Shown here in pieces: positions 22,553-34,170 of a stretch of 64,000 bases of DNA. The DNA is taken from NCBI GenBank assembly GCA_947650285.1, contig CANTFL010000086.1:1612001-1676000 (forward strand), written 5' to 3'. The position numbers and the translations under genes are program-made. Origin of the DNA: Hyaloperonospora brassicae (lineage: Eukaryota > Oomycota > Peronosporomycetes > Peronosporales > Peronosporaceae). Numbering within the stretch: position 1 is the first letter of the stretch; the number at the start of each line of letters is the position of its first letter. The notes beneath the pieces were generated by a model. The model was not told the DNA's origin and did not search any database. It saw only the letters and a program-made list of their open reading frames with translations.

Positions 22553-24522
22553 CGTGATGTCGTCAATTGGGTCACCTATTTGGTAGTCACACTCGCTGTC
22601 GCTGCCCATTCGTCGCTCATTTGATTCATCATTGTTGCTGTTTGTGTGACAGGAAGCAAATATTGCGACTCATGATCAATACCGGTCTCGTCTGTGAAAG
22701 GCTTCATTGTACTGGATACTTGGTCTGGTGACTCCTCCCCATCGGAAACTGGCCCTGGTGTGGAATGGGTGCCGATGGCACGATCAAAATCACCTTGGGC
22801 GTGGGACTGAGTAGAGCTTGTCATAGTATCCAACGTGTCGATTATCGACGAGTTCACCAGCGGCGGATATGTCAATGCGGTCAACATTCTTGATGTTGGA
22901 AATGGTCAAGTACATTTAGGTGCGGGAAAGATATAGATTGAAGCCAACATTGACGGTGTCGCTGCCAAGAATATACGCCTTTTCGGATCATTTTCGAAGT
23001 GACTTTGCGGTAACATGTTGTAGCCTCACAGTGCAGCGGGCACCAAACTTGAGCAAATGGCTGACGTTCGGTACTTTGTCTGTCAGCACTTTGAGAGGTG
23101 AGCGACGATCTGCATTACCGCGGGTGGGTAGGTAATTCCGCATAGTACTAGCGTAAATTAAAGCGTCTCCCCAAAATTTTGATGGCATGCCAGATGACCA
23201 AAGTATCGCGCGAGTAGTGTTTGATAGTGTGCGATGGAAGCGCTCGACTTTGCCGTTCAGTACGGAAGTATCTTTTTCAGTTGTCTGGTGGATAATTTCA
23301 TGGCGCTGCAAGTTTTGCGCGGTCTTGTCATTTACAAATTCACCACCGGGACCCGATCGAATGCATTTCACGCGTACAACAAATTGCTGCTAAAATCGTG
23401 CATGGAACGTAATAAAATTATCAAAGCTTAACTCTTTTTCTTTTGTAGAAAAAACACAGTTGTAGCCAGATGCGTAGTCGACAATGGTGAGGACGTGCCA
23501 ATGTCCTTTGCGATCAACCGGAATGATATTAATCTTGAGATATAGCCTATAACCGCTCATATTTCACCTGTAGGTGCTGATCTCGACGTGTCTTCATTTC
23601 CTTGGCGGTTTCGAGTCTGCTTCGCTTCGACACACTGCATGCAAAAGTGCATGGTTCGATTCGTAAGTTAGATACCATCGGCTAGTCCCTTGTCAGCCAT
23701 GCGAACGACATCCTGGTAAGTAAGATGACCTAGCCGTTCATGCCAGTGCCGTAGAGTGGAGTTCTCAATACGGGCAAGAAATGCGGTTGCCTCATCAGCT
23801 GTGTCCGTTACAGCGGAAAGGGACCAAAGTCGTGATTCGCGTGGGTCACGTGCAACAATACGATTATTGGTGAAGATGGTACAGTGACCAGAGAAAGAGA
23901 CCACAAAGTCATGATCAATCGGCTTGGAAACGGAAAGCAAATTTCGCAGCATGGTAGGGACGTAGTACACATCTGTGAGTATAAATCTGGTGACCTTCCC
24001 ATTGGTTATTGTCTTGAGAAAGACACTGCCTTTGCTGGTGGCTTGGAGCACAGATCCGTTTGCGACGCGAACGCGTAAAGAGCCGGGTGACGGATGAAAA
24101 ATGGCAGCGGCATTATTCGTAAAGTGATAGGTAGCACCGCTGTCGATTGGCCACGACGTCGAGACAGAACATTTACTTGCAGGTTCTTTAATTACAATGC
24201 TTGCATCACCAACAATATAGGCATTTGCGGAAGGCATGTTTATTAGGGGTGTCAGGTCACCACGCGCTTCGGCCGATCCGAGGAAAAAACACTCAACCGC
24301 TGTTTCTGATGTGTTGTCAGCCGTTCCATCAACAACATAAGCATTGGCATCGGTAGAAATGGTATTGTCCATTGCTGTGGCAGCGTTGGCTTGCCCAGCT
24401 CGGCGTTGAGCGTCTTGAATAACGGGGCAGTATAATGCTTTATGGTCCGTCGTCTTGCAAACCCAGCAGGGTTTTATGTCATCCCTGGGTTTGAAGCGAG
24501 TCGTAGAGTTATTTGGTACCAA
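22553..24522 (-). pseudogene. Copia-A zinc knuckle, protease and integrase
   Basis: The minus-strand reading begins with a CX2CX4HX4C knuckle (CWVCKTTDHKALYC, 24468-24427). It continues with a copia protease (WPIDSGATYHFTN) and GAG-pre-integrase (RHWHERLGHLTYQDVV), then a stop at 23668. The integrase core resumes in broken frames to 22988 (GPGGEFVNDKT and LNGKVERFHRTL carry the second and third acidic positions). A Ser/Thr-rich linker (22887-22576) leads to the Gypsy-1 insertion. Across the insertion, minus one GTCAG, one frame reads DPIDDITLTKRQIDS without a break. Confidence 0.8.
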
Positions 24523-26548
24523 CTAAAGTTTAGGTGAATTCTGCTTAGTAGCTGTTTTTAAGGCTGCAGATGACTTCACCACATCCACCTTTAGACTGAC
24601 AGGTCGTTGGCTTTTGTTCATCGACTTGCGACCATCACCCAACATCTTCGTTAGCAGTGTTAATGCTTTACTTATTTCTTCGTTAATATTGTCAGCGTTG
24701 TAGTCAATTATACTGGCGAGTTGAAGCTTGATGCTTGGGTCTGTGGATGCATTGTTGCAAAATGCCTCGATGATAAAAGCGTTTAGGCCGCCGCCCATTT
24801 CTTTACAAACGTGGCGTAAATAGGTGTAGTAGCCATGCCAAGTCTGCTCTGGCTTCTTGGGTTTGTTAAGGTAGTCGCTGAGGCGTGCTTGTGATAGCTT
24901 GCACCGAAACTCTGATCTCAATGCTTCTTGGACTTCCTGGTACGTCGGTATGCGGCCATGTGCGCCGAGGAACTCATCGAGAAATTGGAAGTAAAAGTCT
25001 GATGCTGCACCTTCAAGAAATGTATGAGAAATGTTTCACGTAATTCGTCGGTGTAAGTTGAGTTGTTACGTCTGCTTTCACTTTGAATTGATTGTTCGAA
25101 CTTGCGCATGAATAGGTCAAAACCAGCACCAAGACCAGGGTATTTATCCTTGCCGTTAAACACCTCACAGTTGACTTTCTTGATACGAGGCACTGTGTGA
25201 GATGGTAGCACTTGCGGCAGTTGTAAAATCTGTGACCGAATTTGGCATGTGATCGAGCCGGTACTGATGTTGGTGAGAGTGGGGCCGGTATAGGCATAGG
25301 TGTTCTGGGGTCGCTGGGCCGGAGAAAATTCTACAATGGTACTCGAAAGCTGGCGTTAGCTGGATGGGAACTTGTTTCGTCAAAATTCGTGGGTAAATCA
25401 GTGGGTAATTGTTCGTTGCGGTCTACGTGTGGTGAGTGGCGTGAAGTTAGTAGAGATGACTCTCATGACAGCAGGTCGTGACTGAAACAGAGCGACTGTA
25501 GTTGTTCTTCGAGAAAAGTTCGAATTGCGGCGTCGGTAGCCATCCGATCTTCGGCTGCAGTAGCACGAGCGGTTTCGCGTAATAACATTGTCTCTGCGTC
25601 GTTTTGTAGCTTTTGTGACTCGGATATGCGACGCAGCGCCACGTCTTGGGATACACGATGGTGCTCAATCGATAATCGTAGCTGGTCTCAAGCTTCTCGT
25701 TCGGCTTGAATCGCTCGGGCTAACGAGGCTTGAGCAGCTTGACTAACACATTGCTGTTCTTTCAAGGCCACAACTGTGTCGATATATTTGGCCTGAAGGC
25801 GGTCATTGCGCTGTGTGAGCCGAGTAATGTCTTGGTGCAGACGTTCTATAGCGACTTTAGGCTCTGCGCGGCAATCGTTAATCGTCATCTCACACTATTT
25901 GTCGACTTGCTCAACTTGCTCTTGAAGTGCTCTTGCGCGTTCAAAAAATACTGCGTTCGTCGCACTCACTTCAGTGGTTCTTCTATTAATCTCTGTTGTA
26001 AATTGGGTACGCAGGTTGGCAAAGTCTTCCATCAACTTGGAACGTTGTTCGACAAGTTGTGTCGCTGTCTCTTGAAGTGTATTTCACTGATTGCGGAATG
26101 TTGTGACTTCGTTGTGAACAGTTTGCAGAAGATGGTGTAGATCCTGATTGTGATAGGTGAGTAAGCCGACCTGTGATGGGGTTGCAGTGACGATCGTTGA
26201 CGCAGCATCTTTTCCAGAGGCTGCGTTACCATCGGCTAACGAGGCTTGCACTTCGAGTGGAAAGGTCGCAATCATGGCGCTTGCCTCGATGACAGCATTT
26301 ATTGTGTCCATCAGCAGCTGCCATATTTGAGGGACGGATGCGAGCCCGACGTCATGTAGTAGACGCGCTTGGACCATCATCAAGGATGCTACTTCAGTTA
26401 ATGCTGTCGAGGTTGCGAGAGCGAGCGGATTGTCTTTAGAGCTCGTTGATGTGATACTCATGAGGGAAGTCTTTGATGAGGAAGGGCTGTATCGTGCGAG
26501 ACGGCTCTCTGGCAAGAGTGCGTCATCGTCAACAACCGGCCGGTCCAT
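24523..26548 (-). pseudogene. Copia-A gag with coiled-coil extension
   Basis: The first 154-codon piece (26548-26084) and a second piece (25888-25688) are in the same frame. They are rich in Glu, Gln, Leu and Arg with heptad-like spacing, suggesting a coiled-coil N-terminal extension. The gag core follows in two other frames (25211-24918 and 24921-24523) and includes SDYLNKPKKPEQTWHGYYTY. An in-frame TAG at 24525-24523 separates it from the zinc knuckle. Gag would form the particle; this copy is broken by several shifts and stops. Confidence 0.65.
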
Positions 26549-26599
26549 GACTTCCTTCTCCTTATAGGTCTGAGAAAAGGTCTTGGGCTCAGAACCAGT

Positions 26600-26797
26600 T
26601 GGCAGAGGACTCTGGTAAGGAAAAACGTGTATTATTCCCGTGAGGGATTATCTTAGAATGAGTTAAGTATTGTGTGTGCTTCTGTTGATCTACATACAGT
26701 GGATCATGACGCTTGTTAAGGCGTCATGAATAACTCATGGAATGTTCTGAGGATCTGGGGCCTTGGTAATAGTTCCACTGCGTGAGTTTAAATTTCA
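26600..26797 (-). repeat. Copia-A 5' LTR
   Basis: 198 bp; minus-strand 5' end TGAAA, 3' end CTGCCA. Directly inside it (26597-26585, minus strand) is TGGTTCTGAGCCC, a candidate primer-binding site. Confidence 0.85.
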
Positions 26798-29265
26798 TAT
26801 AAAAAAACATGCCAAATCATGCATGGATGCGACAGGGAAGTAGCTTTATCACACTCTGCAAATGGTAGTGCTGAAAGAGAAAACTCAAGTCGCGAATCAA
26901 TAAGAGGATGTCTTCGTTGTCATCAATGAGAACGGTATTCTACGAACGCGGATGACTTGTGATCAGGTGATAACATATTTCTACGCTCTTCCATTCTCTC
27001 CCTCTTTAGCGTGTTATTGCAACCTTTCCAGCTTATACGTTGAAGTTCGCACAATGATTCCACATTGCACGAGGGTTGTTGCTAACGTTCCGAGACATTC
27101 TTTGACTACGTTTACATCGATAATCATCTACTGGAATGACCATTCATGCCTTGTGTTCCGCCTCTCAGCGGCGGAATCTCACATCCACTTCGATCTCGTG
27201 CATCATTCTACTGTACAACATCGCCGAAGCGACACTTATAGAGCAGCGAAGCTACCTCGTAACTACTGAAGTCCACAAATCGTACTGGAAGGATGTTGCA
27301 ATTAACACATCCGTGGGACCTTGCTTGTTCTGGAGTAAGATCCAAAATTTCATGACATCGCTAGTAGCAGTCCATGATCGTCTACGGATACACGCGAAGC
27401 AACAGATCTCCTCATAATTTTCAAAATGTCAAGTGAATTACACAATGGAAGGCAGCAGTACACGTAGGGAGCTACAGCCAATCGAAACTAAGGAGAACCC
27501 GGTCAAGAAACGCATTATGCTCGTTTAAAGACAACATCGTGGACGGCAATGTCGACAGAGATCATATCCTTTACACACCGGTTTGTTTTTGTGCGCGCAT
27601 CGATTGTTTTGATAAAGACAAGTTGTTTAACGAAGTGGCGTGATTTGAAACAGTCTTTAATCACAATAAGACAGTTGATCCAATGCTTTGAATGGAGCTT
27701 TGGAGACTTGATATACCAATCGCTCCTATTTCTAGTCATGAAGTTTCCCTCTGGAAATGAATAACCGCTATTTCGGCATTATCAACGACACGTCCGTCAA
27801 TGTCCGTCCATGCACCTTTGAAATTATCGACCAGCCGTTTTGGTCCCAACAAAGACCCCAAGGCTTTTCCGACAAGAATTCATACCTCACTATCGAATGA
27901 TGCCAGTATGCTGTGCTCAGGATGCTTCAGGTCAGATCAAAGCTGTGCAACTAGAGTGTATGACGTAGCAAGTAAGAAATTTTTCAAGCAAATTTGCTAT
28001 GCTAAAATGAAACTGACAAATCAATCGATGTGGCACAAAATAGCTGTGACTGAATTCTTAATAACCAAGAGCTATCGATACTGTTGACGAAGGCTCAATC
28101 AACCTTTTCCCAATGCTTACTCGTGACGTCAACATATTTGAGAAATAAAAGCCGAATACACCATACACGAGAGCTTACGTAAACACGCCAACTCTCGATC
28201 ATGACGTCAAGACGACCAACGAATAGAATGTCGTACGATGCGCGGACTTTAAACATTTAATGCTTTATTTTTGGCGGCCGGATTTGAAAAGAAAATAATT
28301 ACACTTCCGCCGTTTCCACAACCAGAAACACCTTTTCAACGCTTCCGTCCAACTGCACACAGTAAGCGTCTTTTGCGCGTTTTCAACTCCAAGCGATTTA
28401 CTGATCAGTCAGTAATGATTAACATGCCGCGCCCCAACAAATAGTTACGGCACTTGCAGGTTATATGGACAGTTGCTGCGCACGCAGTGTCATGATAAAT
28501 TTGCGAATTTAAGATCCAAAAGGAGCTGCTATTGGAAGATACTATCACTGCAGTCGGCTATCACATCATCTAACCTAAGTTCTATTGCAAACTGGCCTTC
28601 ATCGAATCGTTCTGGTGAGAATCAAATGCCATGCTCGAAAAAGGCCTTGAACACATGGTCCCAAAATACCTTGCATTTGCCTCTCTCACTACCATTCTTT
28701 GCCATTCTTGAATCTACTTCTGGTACATGGTTGTACATCGCAAGATCATGACTAGGAAGGCCGTCGGATACGCCGTGAGAAGTATCGGTAGCATAGTAAG
28801 GTTTTTAATCAGTTTAACGGATGTGAACGTTTTCGATGCTGCCAATGATTGTGAATTGCAATAATTTTGGCAAAATGTGATGGGTTTCGATGGATTTCGA
28901 TAGTTAAATGCGTCATTTTTCAGTAAATAGAGTCCAAAAACAGGCAACTCAATGCTGTTTAGGGCGACAACGGTCTTTTTTGCACTATTAAGACTGCACC
29001 TATAATTCTTTTACTCTAATTTGTATACTAAGTATCAAGATAGCATGTGACGAATTCCAAAAATATCTAGAAAAATAAGTCTCAGGGGGAATTTGGGGCG
29101 GCCAAATGTGGCTCGCCGCAAGCCATTATTCATCAAATTCTTCAACATATAGGGTCCTATAACTTCGCGGAAAAGTTGTCAAGTTAAAAATCGAGACGGT
29201 ATAAATGACGCTAGCAGCTTGCCTAAGCCACCTGTAGTCTCAGATTTGTATTTTAAAACGCATGG
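26798..29265. other. Gene-free stretch right of Copia-A
   Basis: No gene, RNA or repeat boundary could be supported. ORFs such as 26952-27269, 27800-28087 and 28473-28751 are short, lack motifs and show no coding bias. Base composition is AT-rich. Confidence 0.4.
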
Positions 29266-29728
29266 TAAAACGAGGCACGCTCTTGTCTTATGACTGACAA
29301 CACCTTGTGTTATGTGGACACAAGTCTTCGTGCTCCGTAAGTCACGTACACGTGGCGAGGAAGCGCATCCGAAGCAAACAGAGCCCGAAAGCTCTGAGGG
29401 AAAAAGTAGAACTGTATTCAATATCGTTAAGTTTCTTTAAAAAAAACCATGTTTGTCTTTGTCTACCCATGTTAAACTACAATTTCCTATGCGGGTTTCT
29501 TGCTCGCCGCTCATTGTGCGCGTCCAGCAGCGATTGGTAATTTATCTCGTTGATGCACTGTGTACATCAACCTTTAAGAGGAGCGCCTAAATGATTTTAC
29601 CCTCGAGGTAACATTTCGTCAACGTCACCTCGACTCGAGTGATGTTGTTTTAAATATAATCTAAATAGATAATACCCAAAAATTGATACATTCGTATCAA
29701 TTTTATGTAACGGGCTCACCCCGTTACA
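29266..29728. repeat. Solo LTR of a Gypsy-1-related family
   Basis: About 463 bp with the same landmarks as the Gypsy-1 LTR in the same order: an opening resembling TGTAACGGGGCAC, then CACGTGGCGAGGAAGCG, AGTAGAACTGT, a GCGATTGG segment, and the closing ATGTAACGGGCT...CCCCGTTACA. Flanking CATGG and AATGG are a probable target duplication with one mismatch. It shows the same hairpin style: AAAATTGATAC, 4-nt loop, GTATCAATTTT (29679-29704), and GTTGATG/CATCAAC. No internal element sequence follows, so it is best explained by LTR-LTR recombination. The left end is less certain than the right. Confidence 0.65.
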
Positions 29729-29870
29729 AATGGGGTGAGGAGTAGCTGAGTGACGGAGATTAAAACAAAAAGGTTACAGATTATAGGCGGTGCGCACCGT
29801 AGAGAGTGTCGACGAGAGATGGCTCCATCCACGCAAAGTACTGTCAGCAGCTGATAGGACCGAAGTCCGT

Positions 29871-30020
29871 TGAATAATTGTAAAAAAACATAGGTGTTCG
29901 CCAAAAAAACAGTGTTACGGTTAGGCTATCCATTGACCTTATTTAATATTACTAAAAAGGGTTAAGAAAATACTACTTTCGATCGAGCTTCGTTAAAAAC
30001 GTTTCTAAGAAAAGTCGGAC
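29871..30020 (+). repeat. Outer element left TIR
   Basis: Related to 34034-33901 (reverse) and to both inner TIRs. It ends at the shared AAGTCGGAC border. Confidence 0.7.
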
Positions 30021-30060
30021 TCCTCTTTGAAAACGCACTGCCGTCTTCAGTTGCGAGAAG

Positions 30061-30674
30061 ATGGCTCCTGCGACGGCGCAGGTGGGAACCAAGGGCGTGA
30101 CAGCAACATCGGCAGCGCCGAATTCTGAACCGGTGGAACCTGCTTCGCTTGGTAAATCTTCGGCCTCGGACGCGACAATGTCTGCAGAGGCGGGATTGGC
30201 TGCGTCGTCGAGTTTGAGAGCGAAAAATAAGATGGCGGCGGTATGTCCAACTGCGCGAGTCGCGATGGCGGCACTTGCAACAAATCAGACGGTATTAACG
30301 CGTCTTTGTCTTGAACAGGCTCAATCATCGCACGAGAGGGACACTGAAGCCTATCGTGGCCAATCTCAAGACAATGGTTGCAGGTGTTGCGAGCTAAACA
30401 TATTTAGTGCTGCTATTGGAATCTCTTTTGTCTGTATGTAAACTCTTTACACATCCATTAGTTGCTAATCTGTACTATTGACGCTCTCCTTAGCATTACG
30501 TCGGCAATGACATGTCTCCTCGGCATCATCTATGCGATTCAACAAAAACTAATCCAACATGGCTTTGCGCAAAAGATATCTCGTACAGAATGCAGACCAA
30601 CCCACGCCATTTTAGTTTATGGTGTGATCGGTCGTGCCATATCAAATCTAAAATACATACGCGACGCTAGTTAG
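30061..30674 (+). other. Coding-like sequence carried by the outer TIR element
   Basis: An Ala-rich frame from ATG 30061 (MAPATAQVGTKGVTATSAAP) runs to 30441. A second 70-codon frame at 30462-30674 contains a hydrophobic stretch (LLSITSAMTCLLGIIYAI). Both have counterparts in the inner element (see 32607-33058). The 70-codon frame differs from its partner at only two residues, while the Ala-rich frame is more diverged and has two stops in the inner copy. It could be captured host exon sequence or non-coding DNA with chance frames; I recognise no family. Confidence 0.35.
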
Positions 30675-31548
30675 CCGTGTTGCACAAAACCTGTCAGCAG
30701 CAGCCTTACCAACCTTCAATTACTTCCAAAGAGGACAAGAAGCAAGTAAACCATGTTGAAACACCACAATAAACGCCGATGGGAAATAGGTCGTCTTGTG
30801 CCAGCGTGAATTCAAGTAGACCGGTGCCATATACTGCATTTTCCTTGACAGCACAGATCATTTAGCTCCAATATCGATGTTATGTATCACACAGCATCGC
30901 AAGTACCTGATGCGTTGCGCCAATACAAGACGCAAGCAACGCTGGTTGATCGCGAACACCGTAAGTCGCATCGAGACGTTAGAAACCTCTAGCATTAAGT
31001 CAATCATAATGACGATAATCGCTTTAAGAAACCATCACCACGATATTATTTAATCGTCAGTCAGTTCTCGTACCTCATTTTTCGTTACGCACATCCACGT
31101 ACCTGGAAACTACTAGTAGTAGATACTTGGCACCAGCCAAAGGGTTGCCAACCTCCCAGAACGCAACACCAGCGTAGGTCAGCACAACATCAGCAACAAC
31201 GATAAATAGGAAAATAACAGCAATGGCAATAAACACAACAATATCTGATTAGTTTGTTAGTCACTCAGTCATCAGCCACATTTATACATAAGACACACTT
31301 TTTCCCCCTTTCTCGTCTTGCTTTGGCTATGGCTACACCCACTGCCATAGCCCGTCCCCCGTTTACTTCTATTATATACTCAGATTAAATCATGGCGCTC
31401 TCGGAAACGGCGGGAGGGACGACCGAGAAAAAAGAAGAAACATGAACAATATCGATGGTTGCGCCGTGACACAGTGGACGTGACGGCATACACGTGCGGC
31501 AGTTGCTGAGCGTGTGCAAGGGCAGAGCCCTGAGCAGGCTACCAAAAT

Positions 31549-31700
31549 GGGGAATCGTAAAAAAAACACCAGTGTTCGCCTAAAAAAACACCGTTACGAT
31601 GAGGCTATCCATTAACCTTGTTTATTATATACACAAAAGGGTAGAGAAAATACCACATTCGATTGAACTTCGCTAGAAACGTTTCTAAGATAAGTCGGAC
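31549..31700 (+). repeat. Inner element left TIR
   Basis: 152 bp, almost identical in reverse to 33711-33862. Confidence 0.8.
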
Positions 31701-32606
31701 ACTCCGCATTTTAAATGGACTGCAGTCCCAATTTGTTAATAGCCTTTTCAGGGCCTAGCCCTTGCACACGCTCAGTAATCGCTGCACGTGCATACCGTCA
31801 CGTCGACTATGTCACGGCGCATTCATCGATATTGCTCCTGTACTTCTCATTCTAGGTCGTCCCTCCCGCCGTCTCTAAAGATCGCCACCATTCATCTGAG
31901 TGTACAATAGTAGTAAACGGGGGACGAGCTGTTGCAGTCGGTGGAGTCATAGCCAAAGAAATGCGAGAAGGATAGAAAAATTGTGCTTTTAAGATGTGGC
32001 TGATGACTGAGTGACTAACAAACTAAACCACATTTTGTTGTGTAAATTGCTTTTTCTGGTATGTTTCTATGTATCGTTTTTATTGATGTTGAGCAAACCC
32101 ACGCTGGTGTCGCGTTCTGGGAGTTTAACAACTCTTTTGCCGGTGCAAAGTTTATACTACTAGTAGAGTCCAGGTACGTGGGTGTGCGTAACGAAAAATG
32201 AGGTACGAGAACTGACAGCTGGTTATTAATGTTGTGGCGATGGTTGCAGGGGGCCTGGAGCGATCATGGTCACCATGATCGACTTAATGCTAGAGGTTTC
32301 TAACGTCTCGATGCGACTTACGGTGTCCGCGATCAACCCGACGTTGCTTGCGTCTTGTATTGGCGCAACGCATCAGGTACTTGCGATGCTGTGTGATACA
32401 TACCATCGATATTGGAGCTAAATGATCTGTGTTGTCAAGGAAAATGCAGTATATGGCACCGGTCTACTTGAATTCACGCTGGCACAAGCCGTCCTATTTC
32501 CCATCGTCGTTTATTGCAGTATTATAACATGGTTATGCTTGTTCTCCTCTTGAGGAAGTAATAGCAGGTTGGTAAGGCTGCTGCTGACAGGTTTTGTGCA
32601 ACACGG

Positions 32607-33058
32607 CTAACTAGCGTCGCGTATGTATTTTAGATTTGATATGGCACGACCGATCACACCATAAACTAAAATGGCGTGGGTTGGTCTGCATTCTGTACGA
32701 GATATCTTTTGCGCAAAGCCATGTTGGATTACTTTTTGTTGAATCGCATAGATGATGCCGAGGAGACATGTCATTGCCGACGTAATGCTAAGGAGAGCGT
32801 CAATAGTCCATATTAACAACTAATGGGTGGTAAAATGTAAGTGCTGTTGGACATACCGCCACCATCTTACCTTATGCTCTCAAACGCGTCGACGCAGCCA
32901 ATCCCGCCGCTGCAAAGACTGTCTCGTCCGAGGCCGCTTATGTTTCAACAGCGGCAAGCTCCACCGGTTCAGAAATCGTCGCTGCAAATGTTTCCGTCAC
33001 GCCCTTGACTTGTACCTGCGCCGTTGCAGGAGCCGTCGTCTCGCAAGTGAAGACTGCA
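32607..33058 (-). other. Coding-like sequence carried by the inner TIR element
   Basis: Reverse counterpart of 30061-30674. The frame 32819-32607 encodes 70 residues nearly identical to the outer copy (differences at residues 4 and 30). The Ala-rich part (33058-32840) keeps the same frame and many residues but contains two TAA codons, so it cannot make the full product. Confidence 0.35.
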
Positions 33059-33710
33059 GTCCGTTTAAGAGATAGAGGGGAACATACTGTCTATTATACG
33101 AAATTATGGTGTACAAGACGTCTGGAAAGACCTAAGCCACAATAGCAACGCCAGTGTCGAATGATCCGGTGGTTGGACGAGTCTCACCGCTGTGTGCGGT
33201 GCTCTAGATGGGGTCATCGTGAGCAGCCCGATGCATTGCATTAGACGAGTTCCGGCCACCTGGGTGTGTAGCTTCCTACACTTCCGCATCGCTAGTGCGT
33301 GTAATTGCCGAAAACTTTTAACTATGTATTCGTACATACATCCCGCCAAAGTGACGGAAAGACCTTCGTGAGCGACCCAATCGCGCTGAACCCATATAAT
33401 CGTGATACATATTAAACATAATTTTCACCACATGCGCTTCCATTGACACACATTAGCCTCCATTGAATGTCCAAACGCGCTCAGCAGCCGCCGTGAAATG
33501 ATCGGATTCAACGGCGGGGACGTCCGTGACATGCAAAAACTCGCATGAAGCTGCATACCGGTCGGAATTCCCGTGAATCCGGTCCAGTAGGTTATGGGTG
33601 TAAGCCAGCAACCCTGGGCGGTTGAACAACCCCAAAAAATGTATCCAAAGTCTATCTTTTGCCCGCGACAGACCGAAGGTATTCGACCGCATTCCGTCAA
33701 AAAAAGGAGG

Positions 33711-33862
33711 GTCCGACTTATCTTAGAAACGTTTCTAGCGAAGTTCAATCGAAAGTGGTATTTTCTCTACCCTTTTGTGTATATAATAAACAAGGTTAAT
33801 GGATAGCCTCATCGTAACGGTGTTTTTTTAAGGCGAACACTGGTGTTTTTTTACGATTCCCC
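33711..33862 (-). repeat. Inner element right TIR
   Basis: Reverse complement partner of 31549-31700; ends ACGATTCCCC. Confidence 0.8.
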
Positions 33863-33900
33863 ATCAAAATTAGGACTGCAGTGGGTTTTAAAAGCGGAGT

Positions 33901-34034
33901 GTCCGACTTATCATGGAAACGTTTCTAATGAAGTTCAATCGAAAGTGGTATTTTCTTTACCTTTTTTTAATATATTTTAAATAAATTTATTGGATAGCCT
34001 AACCGTAACACCTATGTTTTTTTTACAATTTCCC
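33901..34034 (-). repeat. Outer element right TIR
   Basis: Partner of 29871-30020. It lacks an 18-bp segment (CGCC plus A-run) present in the left TIR. Confidence 0.7.
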
Positions 34035-34049
34035 AAGTCCATTGCATGC

Positions 34050-34170
34050 GGCAGAAAGTGCGCTCTCGAGATGGTGCAGTTATCCTACAGTGTAGGAATG
34101 TATCGTAGTATCGACGTTCCCCATCCTTTCGCCAGACCCCGACTGTGTGTGTAGCGCGAGCGTTAGTGGT
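34050..34170. repeat. Degraded duplicate of the region upstream of the secreted peptide gene
   Basis: The phrase ATCGACGTTCCCCATCC followed by a GACTGTGTGTGTAGCG segment resembles 34586-34632 (ATCGACGTCCCCATCC...GACTGCGTGCGTGGCG). A preceding CAGTGTA motif occurs in both. The copy is partial and no second peptide gene remains, so a tandem copy may have been lost, perhaps with the nearby transposon insertion. Confidence 0.45.

Larger units (their letters stand above)
12618..26797 (-). mobile_element. Copia-A: Ty1/copia element split by Gypsy-1
   Basis: Two 198-bp LTRs (12618-12815 and 26600-26797) have TGGCAG/TTCCA ends on the plus strand and differ at about 12 positions (about 6%). The minus-strand order is gag (26548-24523), zinc knuckle, protease, integrase (to about 22990), then after the 8-kb Gypsy-1 insertion RT and RNase H (14564-12842). 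Without Gypsy-1 and one copy of its GTCAG duplication the element would be about 6.2 kb. A candidate primer-binding site (TGGTTCTGAGCCC, minus strand) abuts the 5' LTR and a polypurine tract (GAGAAGGAGAG) abuts the 3' LTR. Frameshifts and stops in gag, integrase and RT, and YVDN in place of YVDD, indicate a dead copy. No clear flanking duplication was found. Confidence 0.85.
31549..33862. mobile_element. Inner TIR transposon of the same family, inverted
   Basis: 152-bp near-identical TIRs (31549-31700 and 33711-33862) start GGGGAATCGTAAAAAAA. The flanks ACCAAAAT (31541-31548) and ATCAAAAT (33863-33870) are an 8-bp duplication with one mismatch. Its interior 31701-33074 is the reverse complement of the outer element interior, so the two family members lie head to head and create a roughly 1.4-kb imperfect palindrome. 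Bases 33075-33710 are absent from the outer copy. They contain a minus-strand open stretch (33692-33453) that could be a decayed transposase segment, but I see no catalytic motif. Confidence 0.75.
29871..34034. mobile_element. Outer TIR DNA transposon (8-bp TSD), interrupted
   Basis: Terminal inverted repeats of about 150 and 134 bp (29871-30020 and 34034-33901) share the block ATTGTAAAAAAACATAGG, the phrase TAGGCTATCCA and the inner border AAGTCGGAC. The flanks AAGTCCGT (29863-29870) and AAGTCCAT (34035-34042) form an 8-bp target duplication with one mismatch. Without the inner element (31549-33862 plus 8 bp) it would be about 1.8 kb. An 8-bp duplication is typical of hAT- or P-like transposons, but no transposase domain is recognisable, so it is probably non-autonomous. 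Bases 30021-31548 are the internal sequence, repeated inverted in the inner element. Confidence 0.7.

Noticed and set aside
30021..33074. A single long fold-back (palindromic) element
   Set aside because: Two sets of TIRs with separate 8-bp target duplications show two nested family members in opposite orientation.
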